Shown one piece after another: positions 35,660 to 44,656 of a stretch of 64,000 nucleotides of DNA (positions are counted from its first letter, which is position 1; every line of letters begins with the position of its first letter). Under the pieces are notes generated by a model, which ran no database searches, was not told the origin of the DNA, and saw only the letters and a list, made by a program, of their open reading frames with translations. Made by a program: the position numbers and the translations under genes. Location: positions 1,395,501 through 1,459,500 of the forward strand of contig NZ_AP018817.1 in assembly GCF_024349785.1 (NCBI RefSeq), in the 5' to 3' direction. The DNA is from Sphingomonas bisphenolicum. GTDB taxonomy: Bacteria > Pseudomonadota > Alphaproteobacteria > Sphingomonadales > Sphingomonadaceae.

Positions 35660-37444
35660 TCATGGGGTCTCTGCCAACAGCGTCTTCCATGCCGCGCCAA
35701 CGATGTGCGGACTGTAATGCGCCGTGATGTGGGAATGTGCCGCCCGCCCCAGCGTTTCGCGCCAATCGGCATCCTCCACCATCCGGACCATTGATTGGGC
35801 GGCGCGCCGTAGGTCAGGCTCCGCCCAGCGCTGTCCACGGCCGAAGGGATAGTCGCCATCCTTGAGCGACCGAAGTCCGACGGGCACCAGCGCTGCATTA
35901 TCAAAATTCGTGAAATCCATATTGCCCGAATGCGCGCTGACGATCACCGGCTTCTTCAGCATCATCATCTCTGCGATGTTGCGCCCGAAGCCTTCGCTGC
36001 GATGGAGCGATATAAAGGCGTCGGCCGCGCGATAGAGATCCAGCAAAGATGGGCGAGATAGGGACGCGGTGATCAGATATATGCGCTGATCCGCCGCCGC
36101 GATCCTTTCGATTTCCGCCCAGGCGGCGTCGTTGGCTACCCGCAGCCCCTTCAGCACCAGTCCGACCTTGGCATCGGCATTGGGGAAAGCATGTTGGAAC
36201 GCCTGGATGCACCCCAACGGATTCTTGCGCGCAAAGGATGACAGTCCGTCGAAGGCATGAAGAAACAGGAAGCGATCGTTCGGCAGGCCAAAATCCGTTC
36301 GGGTTTTCCCCTCGCCGTCGGAAACCGACACGGCCATGGGTACGTGGCGGACCGGAATGGGTGACGATCGTGCGTATGCCGCATAGCTATAATGGCTGGT
36401 CGCCCAGATTTCGTCGACCGTTTGATAGGCATGTGACCAGAAGGGTGGCCACTCCTCCAGCTCCCACGGCCACATCCCGATATAGCGCCGGCTACCATCT
36501 CCCAGGGCGCGATCGTTAATGACCGAGGTGACCGTCGTCATGCCGGTCATGCAAAACAGGTTTGCCGAATAAGGCAGCTCTTTCGAATAGGCATCCCGTA
36601 GCTGGCTATCGTCCTCTTCCATATGCGCGCCAGGGGCGACATTGTAGATCGAGAAGGGAATGTCCGCGCTCGTCAAGGATAGCGCGGCCATGCGTATATC
36701 CTCGCTCAAGCCCGACCGGCTGAGCGCATGGCCGATCAGGTTGACCCCCCACGGGCGAGGCATGACGCGATTGCGGGGCGGTATGCCGATGTCGATCCGC
36801 TTATGCGCAAGTATGGGATAGTCTCTTGCGCCAGAGGTGCGGCACCAGAGCAGAAAAGCGGGGTCTTCGGCAGACCCATAGGCTGCGCGCAACTGGGGAT
36901 CATTTTCCCAGATCAGATGATGGAGACGTGACGCATTCCCCGTCTCTTCCCTTTTCGAAAGAAGCGCGTCGGCCTGCTGCTGCGTCAGGAATTCGTCGAG
37001 GTGGAAATCGGTTAGCCCCTTGGTAAAATACCAGGCCAATAGTTGCGCCTGACCCTCGGGTGTTTTCCGCGGCGGAAAAGCAATATCGCTGCGTTTGCGC
37101 ATCTCCCACATCAGCCAGGTCACAGGCAGATAGGTATGTTGTGGAAGCCTGGCGATGGGCGTGTTCAGCAAAGGCGCCATGGCGAGGCTGTCCGCATCTC
37201 CTCGCAGGCCCAGCTCCCGATACGCATGGAACAGGTACCAGATGAACAGTCCCTCGCGCCCCGCTGTGCGGTCCAGGTCGAAACTAGCCTGAAGATCGGG
37301 GCGCTGGCGCCAGATCATCAGGAGGCGGGGAACCAGGGCCGCACGGCGTGGCAGGCGCTTGCGCCTCATCAGCGCCGCCATCGGCCGATAAACGGGCCTC
37401 GGGTGGTTTTGCATAAGGTGCATTGTCCGGCTCACACGCACCAT
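35660..37444 (-). CDS. Glycosyltransferase with C-terminal GT4 domain and long N-terminal region
   Basis: 594 residues. Residues about 1-240 match nothing I recognise and start with a basic segment (RRKRLPRRAALVPRLL). From about 240 on it is a GT-B enzyme: GVNLIGHALSRSGLSEDIR, IGMWPWELEEWPPFWSHAYQTVDEIWATS, then KVGLVLKGLR, RAADAFISLHRSEGFGRNIAEMMMLKKPVIVSAHSGNMDF with the E-x7-E-like pattern. Such enzymes are typical of capsule and EPS loci. AGGGA lies five bases before the chosen ATG 37444. It follows manC by 62 bases. Confidence 0.87.
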   Translation of the reverse strand: MVRVSRTMHLMQNHPRPVYRPMAALMRRKRLPRRAALVPRLLMIWRQRPDLQASFDLDRTAGREGLFIWYLFHAYRELGLRGDADSLAMAPLLNTPIARLPQHTYLPVTWLMWEMRKRSDIAFPPRKTPEGQAQLLAWYFTKGLTDFHLDEFLTQQQADALLSKREETGNASRLHHLIWENDPQLRAAYGSAEDPAFLLWCRTSGARDYPILAHKRIDIGIPPRNRVMPRPWGVNLIGHALSRSGLSEDIRMAALSLTSADIPFSIYNVAPGAHMEEDDSQLRDAYSKELPYSANLFCMTGMTTVTSVINDRALGDGSRRYIGMWPWELEEWPPFWSHAYQTVDEIWATSHYSYAAYARSSPIPVRHVPMAVSVSDGEGKTRTDFGLPNDRFLFLHAFDGLSSFARKNPLGCIQAFQHAFPNADAKVGLVLKGLRVANDAAWAEIERIAAADQRIYLITASLSRPSLLDLYRAADAFISLHRSEGFGRNIAEMMMLKKPVIVSAHSGNMDFTNFDNAALVPVGLRSLKDGDYPFGRGQRWAEPDLRRAAQSMVRMVEDADWRETLGRAAHSHITAHYSPHIVGAAWKTLLAETP

Positions 37445-37506
37445 ATCATCCCTATGCCATGTCCCGGAGGTCGAGATGCGTGCATTTCGGCGTCATCATG
37501 CCTTCA

Positions 37507-38628
37507 TCATAGCGACGGGGCAGGATCGGAGGCATTGAAATGGCCGGACTTCACCAATTCGACCACCTTCTTGACGTCTTGCGATCGGCTGCGGGGCATC
37601 ACCAATATACCGCTGGCGGTCGACACGACAATCATGTCTTCCAAACCCAGCGCCGCGATCGGGGGACCGTCTTCGACGTAGAGAAGATTGCGCTGCGCGT
37701 CCACGGTCAACGCGGCGCCCTTTATACAATTGCCATTCTCGTCCCGGTCGCGGACCGCCCATAGAGCTTCCCAGGACCCGACATCCGACCATCCCATTTC
37801 AACGGGAACCACGACCGCCTTCTGTGTCTTTTCCATGACAGCATAATCGATCGATAGATCAGGCGATGACAGGAATGCAGATGCTTCGGGATAAACCAGC
37901 GGATTTTCCCTGCGCGCATTCGACAGCGCTTCGGCGCACGCGCGAAGCACTTCAGGAGCCCATTGCCGAAGCTCTTCAATATAACTGCGAGCCGAGAGCA
38001 GGAAAATGCCCCCGTTCCAGTGATATCCACCGTCCGCAACAAATGTTTCCGCTACCGCCAGAGTAGGTTTTTCAACGAATTTCGCCACTTCATACACGCC
38101 CGGCACCCCAGGAAGCGGGGCGCCTTGTGCGATATATCCATAACCGGTTTCGGCATGAGCGGCGTGTATCCCGAATACGACAAGTTGCCCATCGGCCGCG
38201 GCAGGCAGTGCAAGGGCTATGGCCCGCCGGAACGAGTCGACATCGGCGATGACATGATCCGAAGGCATGACCAGCATGAGCGCATCGTCCTGCTGTTCCA
38301 GCAGCCACAGAGCCGGCAAGGTGATCGCGGCCGCGGTGTTTCGGCCGGCGGGCTCCAGGAAAACCGCGCTCGGCGGCATATCCATATCACGCATCTGTTC
38401 GATGACCGTGTCGGCATGTCCAGCGCTGGAAACAATGATCGGCTCGGCAAAGCCTTCATGAGCGGGCAAGCGCAACGCCGTATCCTGCATCATAGTCTTG
38501 TCGGTGATAAGCGGAATGAACTGCTTGGGACGTTTTGATTGCGATAACGGCCAAAGCCGCGTGCCAGATCCACCGGAAAGAATAACGGGATGAATGGCAA
38601 TGTGACTGTCGACCGGCTGCTCTGGCAC
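37507..38628 (-). CDS. manC: Mannose-1-phosphate guanylyltransferase (GDP-mannose pyrophosphorylase)
   Basis: Makes GDP-mannose from mannose-1-phosphate and GTP. The nucleotidyltransferase domain begins HPVILSGGSGTRLWPLS (residues 13-29) and contains FLEPAGRNTAAAI, VMPSDHVI, GYGYI, FVEKP and WNGGIFL. At about 373 residues it holds only the pyrophosphorylase domain, without the C-terminal phosphomannose-isomerase cupin of type II enzymes. I start at GTG 38626-38628 because GGAGG lies seven bases upstream; the frame can be read back to a TTG at 38649. The supplier of mannose-1-phosphate could be the HAD enzyme at 43724. Confidence 0.95.
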   Translation of the reverse strand: MPEQPVDSHIAIHPVILSGGSGTRLWPLSQSKRPKQFIPLITDKTMMQDTALRLPAHEGFAEPIIVSSAGHADTVIEQMRDMDMPPSAVFLEPAGRNTAAAITLPALWLLEQQDDALMLVMPSDHVIADVDSFRRAIALALPAAADGQLVVFGIHAAHAETGYGYIAQGAPLPGVPGVYEVAKFVEKPTLAVAETFVADGGYHWNGGIFLLSARSYIEELRQWAPEVLRACAEALSNARRENPLVYPEASAFLSSPDLSIDYAVMEKTQKAVVVPVEMGWSDVGSWEALWAVRDRDENGNCIKGAALTVDAQRNLLYVEDGPPIAALGLEDMIVVSTASGILVMPRSRSQDVKKVVELVKSGHFNASDPAPSL

Positions 38629-39060
38629 TGTAATCCTCCGATTGCACAAAAGCTTTTGACCGATACGCCCCCTATTGCAAGCCCTAGTTTTTGGGGCAAA
38701 ATTGTTTCATTCCCGAACATTGATGGCCGTAACGAGAGCCGTCGCGCGGCGGTTATGCTGGGTCAGGACCATGCCGGACCGGCGGCGCGTGGGGGCCTTT
38801 TGCAGTGGGTTGAGGCATGGCGGAAGTGCTTGAGGTGAAAGCCGATCCGTCCGCGATAGCGATGCTTGTCATATTGGATGGATCGCTGGGATTGCGCCTG
38901 TCGGTGAGGGCAGGGGACGTCGCTTGATCGCCTAATGTCCAGTGGCGTTTGGCGTCTGGCCGTGATCGGCGCTGCCGCATTGGTGAATAGGAGCCTCCAC
39001 GCTCCGGCGTTGCAGCGCATCATCACAAAGTGAAAGCCAGTATCTTGGTTTGAATGCCAA
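38629..39060. other. 432-base gap without a supported gene inside the polysaccharide locus
   Basis: No frame here looks coding. One short frame (ATG 38818 to 38928, 36 codons, MAEVLEVKAD...) lacks a clear ribosome-binding site and is not called. The gap lies between the beta-helix gene end and manC and should hold the manC promoter; CCCCTATTGCAAGCCC and a nearby T/A-rich stretch (38680-38710) are the only non-GC-rich parts. Confidence 0.5.
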
Positions 39061-40071
39061 TCAGTTGATACGCTCAAGCAGGGTCTGTTTGCCCGAAAGA
39101 CGAGGGGAGAATGAGGCTTCGCAATGCTGTTGCGCCGCTGGGCCGACGGTGCGGACTGTCGACGGGGCCGCGAGGGTGGGGTCGGTTGACTTGACACGCG
39201 AACGCAAGACGCTGTTGCCCTTGGAAGGGCATTCTGTTGTAGCGCAGCCTTCACGACCCTTCACGCAATAAGAATCGACTGCGAGAGCAAATCCAGACTG
39301 ATTTATGAATGTATTATCAGAGACAATATTGTTGTTTGAAGCATCTCTGAATTTGATTTGATCGCCGCAACCCTTTTCGAATATGTTGTTTTCAATCCTG
39401 TTGTTTGATGACATGGATCTTAAATATATTGAATGCATGCCTCGGCAGCTATTTACATTCTCGATATTGAAAAAATAATTATTTGAAATAATGTTATTTC
39501 TCGAATTTACTAAAATAATGGCGCTAAAGCTTTTTCCAGGATTATTGCCGAAAACGCCGATATTTCTAAACGACATATTACGAACTATATTTCCACCATT
39601 CCACTTGGCTGCGTTTTGCTTGCTGCCATAGAAAATAATGGCTTGGCGGTAATTTCTCACCGTTATATTTTCTATTATAACATTACTGGGTCTGCCATAT
39701 TGTGCTTTTATGCTTAGCCAGCTTTTTGGAAGTGAACTCGGCGCGACCATGCTGCCATCAAAAATGGTTTGATCCGGGGTCTTTCCGCTGCCGGCTATGA
39801 CAATCTTTCGGATATTGGGAGAAAAAGGATCGAGTACGACGGTTTCGTTGCGATACACGCCCGGTGCAACCGCAATCCGGACTTCGGCTTCGCCTCGATA
39901 GCGGCGACGAAATTCCGCAATGCCGGCCGCAAGAGTGGAGATCGCGCTGCCCGGCGCAACACGGATTGTTAATGATTGAGGGGAAGAGGCTGCCACTGCC
40001 GTTGTCGAGCCCAAAAATACGACGGATAATATCATCAGGCCAAGGCAGATCAGGCGTGAATTAAAAGGCAT
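39061..40071 (-). CDS. Exported right-handed parallel beta-helix protein
   Basis: About 336 residues. Signal peptide about 1-28 (LICLGLMILSVVFLGSTTAVA). Then a pectate-lyase-like start (IAVAPGVYRNETVVLDPF, DQTIFDGSMVAPSSLPKSWLSI) and repeated beta-helix coils with Asn ladders (NVIIENITVRNYRQAI, NNIISNNYFFNIENV, NNRIENNIFEKG, NNNIVSDNTFINQSG). Such proteins in EPS loci act as lyases, epimerases or surface-binding factors; no catalytic residues can be assigned. The middle third is strikingly AT-rich for this genome. ATG 40071 has GAGGA upstream and gives a clean signal peptide; ATG 40098 overlapping the preceding stop is the alternative. Confidence 0.82.
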   Translation of the reverse strand: MPFNSRLICLGLMILSVVFLGSTTAVAASSPQSLTIRVAPGSAISTLAAGIAEFRRRYRGEAEVRIAVAPGVYRNETVVLDPFSPNIRKIVIAGSGKTPDQTIFDGSMVAPSSLPKSWLSIKAQYGRPSNVIIENITVRNYRQAIIFYGSKQNAAKWNGGNIVRNMSFRNIGVFGNNPGKSFSAIILVNSRNNIISNNYFFNIENVNSCRGMHSIYLRSMSSNNRIENNIFEKGCGDQIKFRDASNNNIVSDNTFINQSGFALAVDSYCVKGREGCATTECPSKGNSVLRSRVKSTDPTLAAPSTVRTVGPAAQQHCEASFSPRLSGKQTLLERIN

Positions 40072-40094
40072 GTGATCTGTCCTCGCCAATATAT

Positions 40095-41174
40095 TCATTC
40101 GGCAGCGATAAGCGTTTCTTCGTCACAGATGATGTCGTTCAAAACCGTCGACATCGGCCGTACTTTTTTGCCGGCTTTACGGGGAGAGGCCGCTTTTGCC
40201 GATCGATCAAGGAAGGTTTCTGCAAAGCAACGCATGACATGAGCGACGCCCTCCGGCTTCACTTCCCGCAAATCATCGTCAAAATATGCGCCACGGTTAT
40301 AGGCGCCCGTGATAATCTCGTATGATGGGAAATATTCGCAGTCGCTCAAGGCGGCCGTCACTTCTTCAGCCGCCACCCGCAGGGCGGCTTTCGAATATGT
40401 GGTCGATACCAGAACATGGCGATGCGCGGCGGTTGCGATAAGCGGCACTGGCGATACGGTTACGACAAAGCGGACGTCGGGATTTTTGGCGCGAATGAAT
40501 TCCAGCGCCAGACGAAGGTCGCTGGCAGTTTCAGACGCAGTGAAATTCACAAACTCATATCGATCGGGATCGAACGTGCCTGTGCCGCAACCGGGGCACA
40601 CGGGAAACACCGCTCCATCGATCCGCGATACCCAGGCCTCGGTCAATCCGAGCGTAAATACGAAAACATTGCATTCTTCGACCATCCGCCGGACCGCTGC
40701 GAAATGTTCCTGGCGATCCGCCAGGTAACTTGCTTCGTCAGGGAATCCCTGCGGCTGAATTAGGGGGCGATAAGGGTCGTAATAGCGATCGCCCTCGATC
40801 CAGACATCTTCGGCCGGTTGAAACGACCCATATGCCCGGTGGAACAGCTGCAGAAGCTGGCGCGGCGTGTATATGTTTCCGAACCTGGCCGAAAACGTTC
40901 CGTAATTATATTTCTTCCCTAGGTCAGGCGGCACGATGGGATGCGCATTTTCGGGAATGAAATAGTTATAGCCCGCGCCGACCAAATGACGTGCGATATG
41001 TTGCGCGAAACAGCTTCCAGCCGTCGCGACCGCATCCGTCTGAGCAATCCTGAAGCTGGGCTTGCTTGCGGGATTAACATCCTTCGCTGGCGTCTGCACC
41101 AACGCCTTTCGCCAATATGCCTCTGCTGGAAGTGAGCGGAACGGACATGTGGAATGACTGTCGCGGTCAGCCAT
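40095..41174 (-). CDS. GSCFA-domain protein, probable SGNH-like hydrolase or acyltransferase
   Basis: 359 residues. The family-defining GSCFAQHI is at residues 53-60; further GSCFA segments are FSARFGNIYTPRQLLQL, VFVFTLGLTEAW and VVTVSPVPL. The family belongs to the SGNH/GDSL superfamily, with the Ser of GSCFA as nucleophile, and is often found in polysaccharide loci. The actual substrate is unknown. ATG 41174 has GGAAGG upstream. Its 5' end overlaps the preceding gene's stop by eight bases and its 3' end touches the beta-helix gene, so the three are tightly coupled. Confidence 0.9.
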   Translation of the reverse strand: MADRDSHSTCPFRSLPAEAYWRKALVQTPAKDVNPASKPSFRIAQTDAVATAGSCFAQHIARHLVGAGYNYFIPENAHPIVPPDLGKKYNYGTFSARFGNIYTPRQLLQLFHRAYGSFQPAEDVWIEGDRYYDPYRPLIQPQGFPDEASYLADRQEHFAAVRRMVEECNVFVFTLGLTEAWVSRIDGAVFPVCPGCGTGTFDPDRYEFVNFTASETASDLRLALEFIRAKNPDVRFVVTVSPVPLIATAAHRHVLVSTTYSKAALRVAAEEVTAALSDCEYFPSYEIITGAYNRGAYFDDDLREVKPEGVAHVMRCFAETFLDRSAKAASPRKAGKKVRPMSTVLNDIICDEETLIAAE

Positions 41175-42024
41175 GAGCAATACCTTCCTGCTGGGCCTTT
41201 ATTAGATTCGCCGCCTCATCGAGTATGGCCGTACCCCATTTGGCGTTGCCGTGGATTGCGTCTCCGGCCGAATCGAGTCCACGAAATCCGTCATCATCGA
41301 TCAACGCGTTCGTGGGAGCCAGATAATGTACTCCCAAGCGTTCGCAAATGGCCTGGGTCACCCTGGATTCCAGGCGCCACATGCGCAGCCGCGAACTGTC
41401 CGGCGATATCTCGATGTCGTCTTTGGTGGCGCCCCGCCGGAGCGCCGCATTGATCGTGCGTTCGGACAGCAGGCCGCGGACCTGCTCGGCCCCGCGCAGC
41501 GGGGGCGGGGGGGCAATTTGCACGACGCCCTCCACGGACTGCCGCACGAACAGGCCCAATGCGCGTTCAAGCCCCTCCAGATGGCGCTGCATGACATCGA
41601 CGAGAAGGTCATAGGGCAACAACCTGGCGGTCGGATCGACCGGCTCGCCCGGATGGAAAGGGTCGACAAAATCGAACGGTTCGGGATGGCGAAGCAGGGA
41701 CAGCCGATTGGCCTCATTGCCGCTCAGTGCCGAAACCAGCCAAACTCTGGGGGTCGGCTTGCGCCGTCGATATGTCGCCAAAGCTTTATGGATGATGGGC
41801 GAGAGCATTGGCTGCCCGTCTGCCCGGAAGACGGTCGCGCCGCCCGGCAGCCCGTCGGTGCCATGTGCCAAAACGCGAAAAACGAAACTGGATGTGTCTG
41901 TCTCGAACGTTTCGTTCGCTCTTTTCAGAGCATTGGCATGGCTGGCGCCAACCAGCAGGGCGACCGTCTTACCGACTGTAGGCGCAGGTTCAGAAGGCGG
42001 AGCTTCCAGAGTATTGACGGCCAC
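41167..42024 (-). CDS. SGNH-hydrolase-like protein of the polysaccharide locus
   Basis: 285 residues. I see the ends of an SGNH fold: VALLVGASHANAL near the N-terminus (residues 21-33, where the usual GDS is GAS with the Ser kept) and GDAIHGNAKWG near the C-terminus, with the D-x-x-H catalytic pair Asp255 and His258. No signal peptide. Probably a deacetylase/acyl-transferring enzyme on a sugar, by analogy only. It overlaps the GSCFA gene, suggesting the two act together. Confidence 0.7.
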   Translation of the reverse strand: MAVNTLEAPPSEPAPTVGKTVALLVGASHANALKRANETFETDTSSFVFRVLAHGTDGLPGGATVFRADGQPMLSPIIHKALATYRRRKPTPRVWLVSALSGNEANRLSLLRHPEPFDFVDPFHPGEPVDPTARLLPYDLLVDVMQRHLEGLERALGLFVRQSVEGVVQIAPPPPLRGAEQVRGLLSERTINAALRRGATKDDIEISPDSSRLRMWRLESRVTQAICERLGVHYLAPTNALIDDDGFRGLDSAGDAIHGNAKWGTAILDEAANLIKAQQEGIAHG

Positions 42025-42290
42025 GGGTATGCTTGCCTCCCAGTTCAGTCAATGTGTTGCTATCTGACTCAATATATTCCGCAGGGAGGCTCGTCCAGCG
42101 CTTTCGTGCTGCATTGCCGCATACCGCACAGTTCGGATTTCGCCACATCCCATTCTTCATATGATCGACGATCTCAAGGCGTCGATTGCGAACGTGGCGA
42201 AATTTTGGCCGGCGCAATCTTCGACTATTCCATTCCGTGCGATCCGCGGGGCTCGCAGGGAGGGGCATCGAATTAGCGTCGGTGCCCTCG
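42025..42290. other. Intergenic gap between methyltransferase and SGNH-like genes
   Basis: 266 bases with no supported gene. It must hold any promoter for the SGNH-GSCFA-beta-helix unit. Nothing else is recognised. Confidence 0.5.
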
Positions 42291-43037
42291 TCAGGAGCCT
42301 GGCTTCTCCATGGCGACCAAGGTCTGCCAGAATGCGCCGTGCTGCGTATCGTCATCGCCATCCGTGAAGCGTGGAGAGGTGAAGCCGATCCTTTTCGCCC
42401 ATAAGGTAATCCAGTCGCGATGGAGAAAAGTGTCCAGCAACGGGTTTTGATTGCCCCTGCGCAGGGTTTCGACACGGTTGTCGAAAACAACGCCATGCAA
42501 GGGTTCGTTGATTTCCAGGAATGAGAAGATCAACTTGCCCCCCGGCTTCAGGGCGCGGAAGCTGTCTTCCATGTAGAGAAAACATTCTTCGACCGACAGA
42601 TGCGTGAAAACAGACCAGTGGTAAAGCATGTCGATTGTGCCCGATGCAGCCCGGATTGTCGGCTGGCGGTGCACATAGGCTTCATAGGTCGGGCATTTTT
42701 CCCTGAGTTCTCCAATCAGGCCATCGACGACATCCGTGCCGGTATATGTGCCGCTCCACCCGTTGCGCTGCAGCGCCTGCGCGGTTCTCCCGCATCCGCA
42801 GCCTAAATCGAAGACCGCCATGCCATCGGCAAGCCCATGGTGTTTCAGCACCCTGAAATGCCCGTCGCCCTGCTCCCGGAACAATTCCATGGAGGTCGCC
42901 CCGATCGCTTCGGCAAAGGCGAGTTCACGATCGCCCTTTCTCGCCTTCAGGCGGGAATTTAAATAACGGGTATAGGCTGTTGTGGAATCATATCCTCTCT
43001 GACGTACTTTTCGTTTCAACAATCGCCATATGCCCAT
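42291..43037 (-). CDS. Class I SAM-dependent methyltransferase
   Basis: About 248 residues. SAM-binding motif I VFDLGCGCGRTAQAL at residues 75-89, followed by YTGTDVV (motif II acidic residue) and FRALKPGGKLIFSF (motif III/post III). Basic N-terminal segment (RLLKRKVRQRG). It resembles sugar or lipid methyltransferases of capsule clusters; the acceptor is unknown. First gene of the minus-strand polysaccharide locus. ATG 43037 is preferred; GTG 43049 in frame is possible. Confidence 0.88.
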   Translation of the reverse strand: MGIWRLLKRKVRQRGYDSTTAYTRYLNSRLKARKGDRELAFAEAIGATSMELFREQGDGHFRVLKHHGLADGMAVFDLGCGCGRTAQALQRNGWSGTYTGTDVVDGLIGELREKCPTYEAYVHRQPTIRAASGTIDMLYHWSVFTHLSVEECFLYMEDSFRALKPGGKLIFSFLEINEPLHGVVFDNRVETLRRGNQNPLLDTFLHRDWITLWAKRIGFTSPRFTDGDDDTQHGAFWQTLVAMEKPGS

Positions 43038-43723
43038 GTCAGAATCCACTTCAAAAAATATCCGAAGCCCGCCAACTGCTCCGTGGAGGAATCGTCCAGG
43101 CGCCGCTGGAGGCCTTGCCGGCCGGAAAAATCAGTTTGCGTTCAATTCGATCGGGCTGCTGCTGCGATAACCGATGGGTTATCTCCGGGGTGGGGGGCAC
43201 TCACGCCGTTCGGGCTGAAAGCTTGGATGGAGCAGTCCTTGCCCTCGCGCGAAACCGCGCCACTAGTGGACGGAAAGCCATGCCTCTTGTCGATGCTTTC
43301 GCGCATGATGGCGATCGAGGCCCTTGAAAATGGCACGCGCCGGTGGGGCTGGGACGCCATCCGCAGAGCGGTACGGGGTTGTGCGATTTCGACCGGCGCT
43401 TCGTCAAAGTCAAAAGCCGTCAATTCTTTCACGAAAATCCCCAGACTTGCAGCATGATCGTTGCAATCGAACATGGACTAGCCATCATACCGTATCGCGT
43501 CCATATGGTTGACACTGAACCAGCATTTTCATTGGCTATGGCATCCGGGCGGCAACGACGCCGATGTTCTCGGAACGTTATATGGAAGTCAAACCAATTA
43601 GAAAGCCTTCTTCTGTCTCGATGTGAGGCCGGCGATGAAGGCGAACTTGCAGCCGCTTGCCTGCTCCAGCCTTCGATGTTAGGCGCCGGTGCATATGCGA
43701 TCTGCCTCTTAGGAACCTGATAC
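43038..43723. other. 686-base region without a supported gene
   Basis: Several open frames of 90-125 codons exist on both strands (for example plus 43083-43457 and 43343-43720, minus 43142-43474), but none shows a recognisable domain, a good ribosome-binding site or natural codon choice. It may be the decayed edge of the polysaccharide island and must include the divergent promoters for the methyltransferase and the HAD gene. Confidence 0.5.
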
Positions 43724-44473
43724 ATGAAGCAACTGATAGCGTTCGATCTCGATGGGACTCTGGCGGAGAGCAAGCAACCATTGGGGGACGCGATGGCCGA
43801 AGCGCTCACCCGTCTGTTGGGCGTCGCCCATGTTGCCGTGATTTCGGGTGGGGACTGGCCACAGTTCGACAAGCAGGTGGCGAGCCGCCTGCCGGGAGAG
43901 GCCGATCGGTCTCGCCTGTGGCTGATGCCGACGACGGGTACGAAGCTCTACACCCATCAGGAGGGTGCCTGGACGCCGGTCTATGCGGAACTATTCGACG
44001 ATGAACAGAAGCGGGCGATCCTGGAGGCATTTGATGCGTCGTTGGAAGCAACCGGCTTTGTGCCCGAACAGACATGGGGTGAACGGATCGAGGATCGCGG
44101 CAGCCAGATTACCTTCTCTGCTTTGGGTCAGCAGGCGCCGATCCACGCAAAGGAAACATGGGACCCGGATTTCGCAAAGCGTAAGGTGATCCAGGCAGAC
44201 CTGCGCACGCGCCTGCCGGGCCTGTCGATCAATATGGGCGGCGCGACATCGATCGACATCACGCGGGAGGGCGTGGACAAGGCTTACGGCCTTAAGAAAC
44301 TGCGCGACGCGAGCGGCATTGCGCTCGACGCCATGATGTTCATCGGCGACGCGATCTTTCCGGGCGGCAACGACTATCCGGCCAAGGAACTGGGCCTCGA
44401 CACAGTGCGTGTGCGCGATCCGCAGGAAACATTGTCGGTGATCGACGCGATCGTGGCCTGCCAGAAGGCGTAA
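43724..44473 (+). CDS. HAD-IIB hydrolase, eukaryotic-type phosphomannomutase-like
   Basis: 249 residues. HAD motif I is DLDGTL with Asp8 and Asp10; motif II/III and the cap follow, with SQITFSALGQQAP, KETWDPDFAKRK and INMGGATSIDITREGVDKAYGL, and motif IV GDAIFPGGNDYP. This pattern matches the PMM1/PMM2-like branch that interconverts mannose-6-phosphate and mannose-1-phosphate. With manC it would supply GDP-mannose to the locus. AGGAA precedes the ATG. A plain sugar phosphatase is the alternative. Confidence 0.85.
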   Translation: MKQLIAFDLDGTLAESKQPLGDAMAEALTRLLGVAHVAVISGGDWPQFDKQVASRLPGEADRSRLWLMPTTGTKLYTHQEGAWTPVYAELFDDEQKRAILEAFDASLEATGFVPEQTWGERIEDRGSQITFSALGQQAPIHAKETWDPDFAKRKVIQADLRTRLPGLSINMGGATSIDITREGVDKAYGLKKLRDASGIALDAMMFIGDAIFPGGNDYPAKELGLDTVRVRDPQETLSVIDAIVACQKA

Positions 44474-44656
44474 GGCGCGGCGTTCATCTCTTTCGTGAGC
44501 GCCTGTCGGCTATCTCCTGCAGCGACTTATGCCGTGTCGGATCTGCCCGTGGTGCCGCCGAAATTTGACATCGCCGGCGGCGGCACGTGTGGACCATTGT
44601 GCCGCCGGCCGCGGATGCCTCTTCCGCAAGCCCGATGAGAGCAGCCCTACAGATTC

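Noticed and set aside
38818..38928. 36-codon frame MAEVLEVKAD... in the gap before manC
   Set aside because: Short, with no clear Shine-Dalgarno or known match; not enough to call a gene.
43083..43457. 124-codon frame in the gene-poor region before the HAD gene
   Set aside because: No recognisable domain or ribosome-binding site, and competing frames of similar length exist on both strands.
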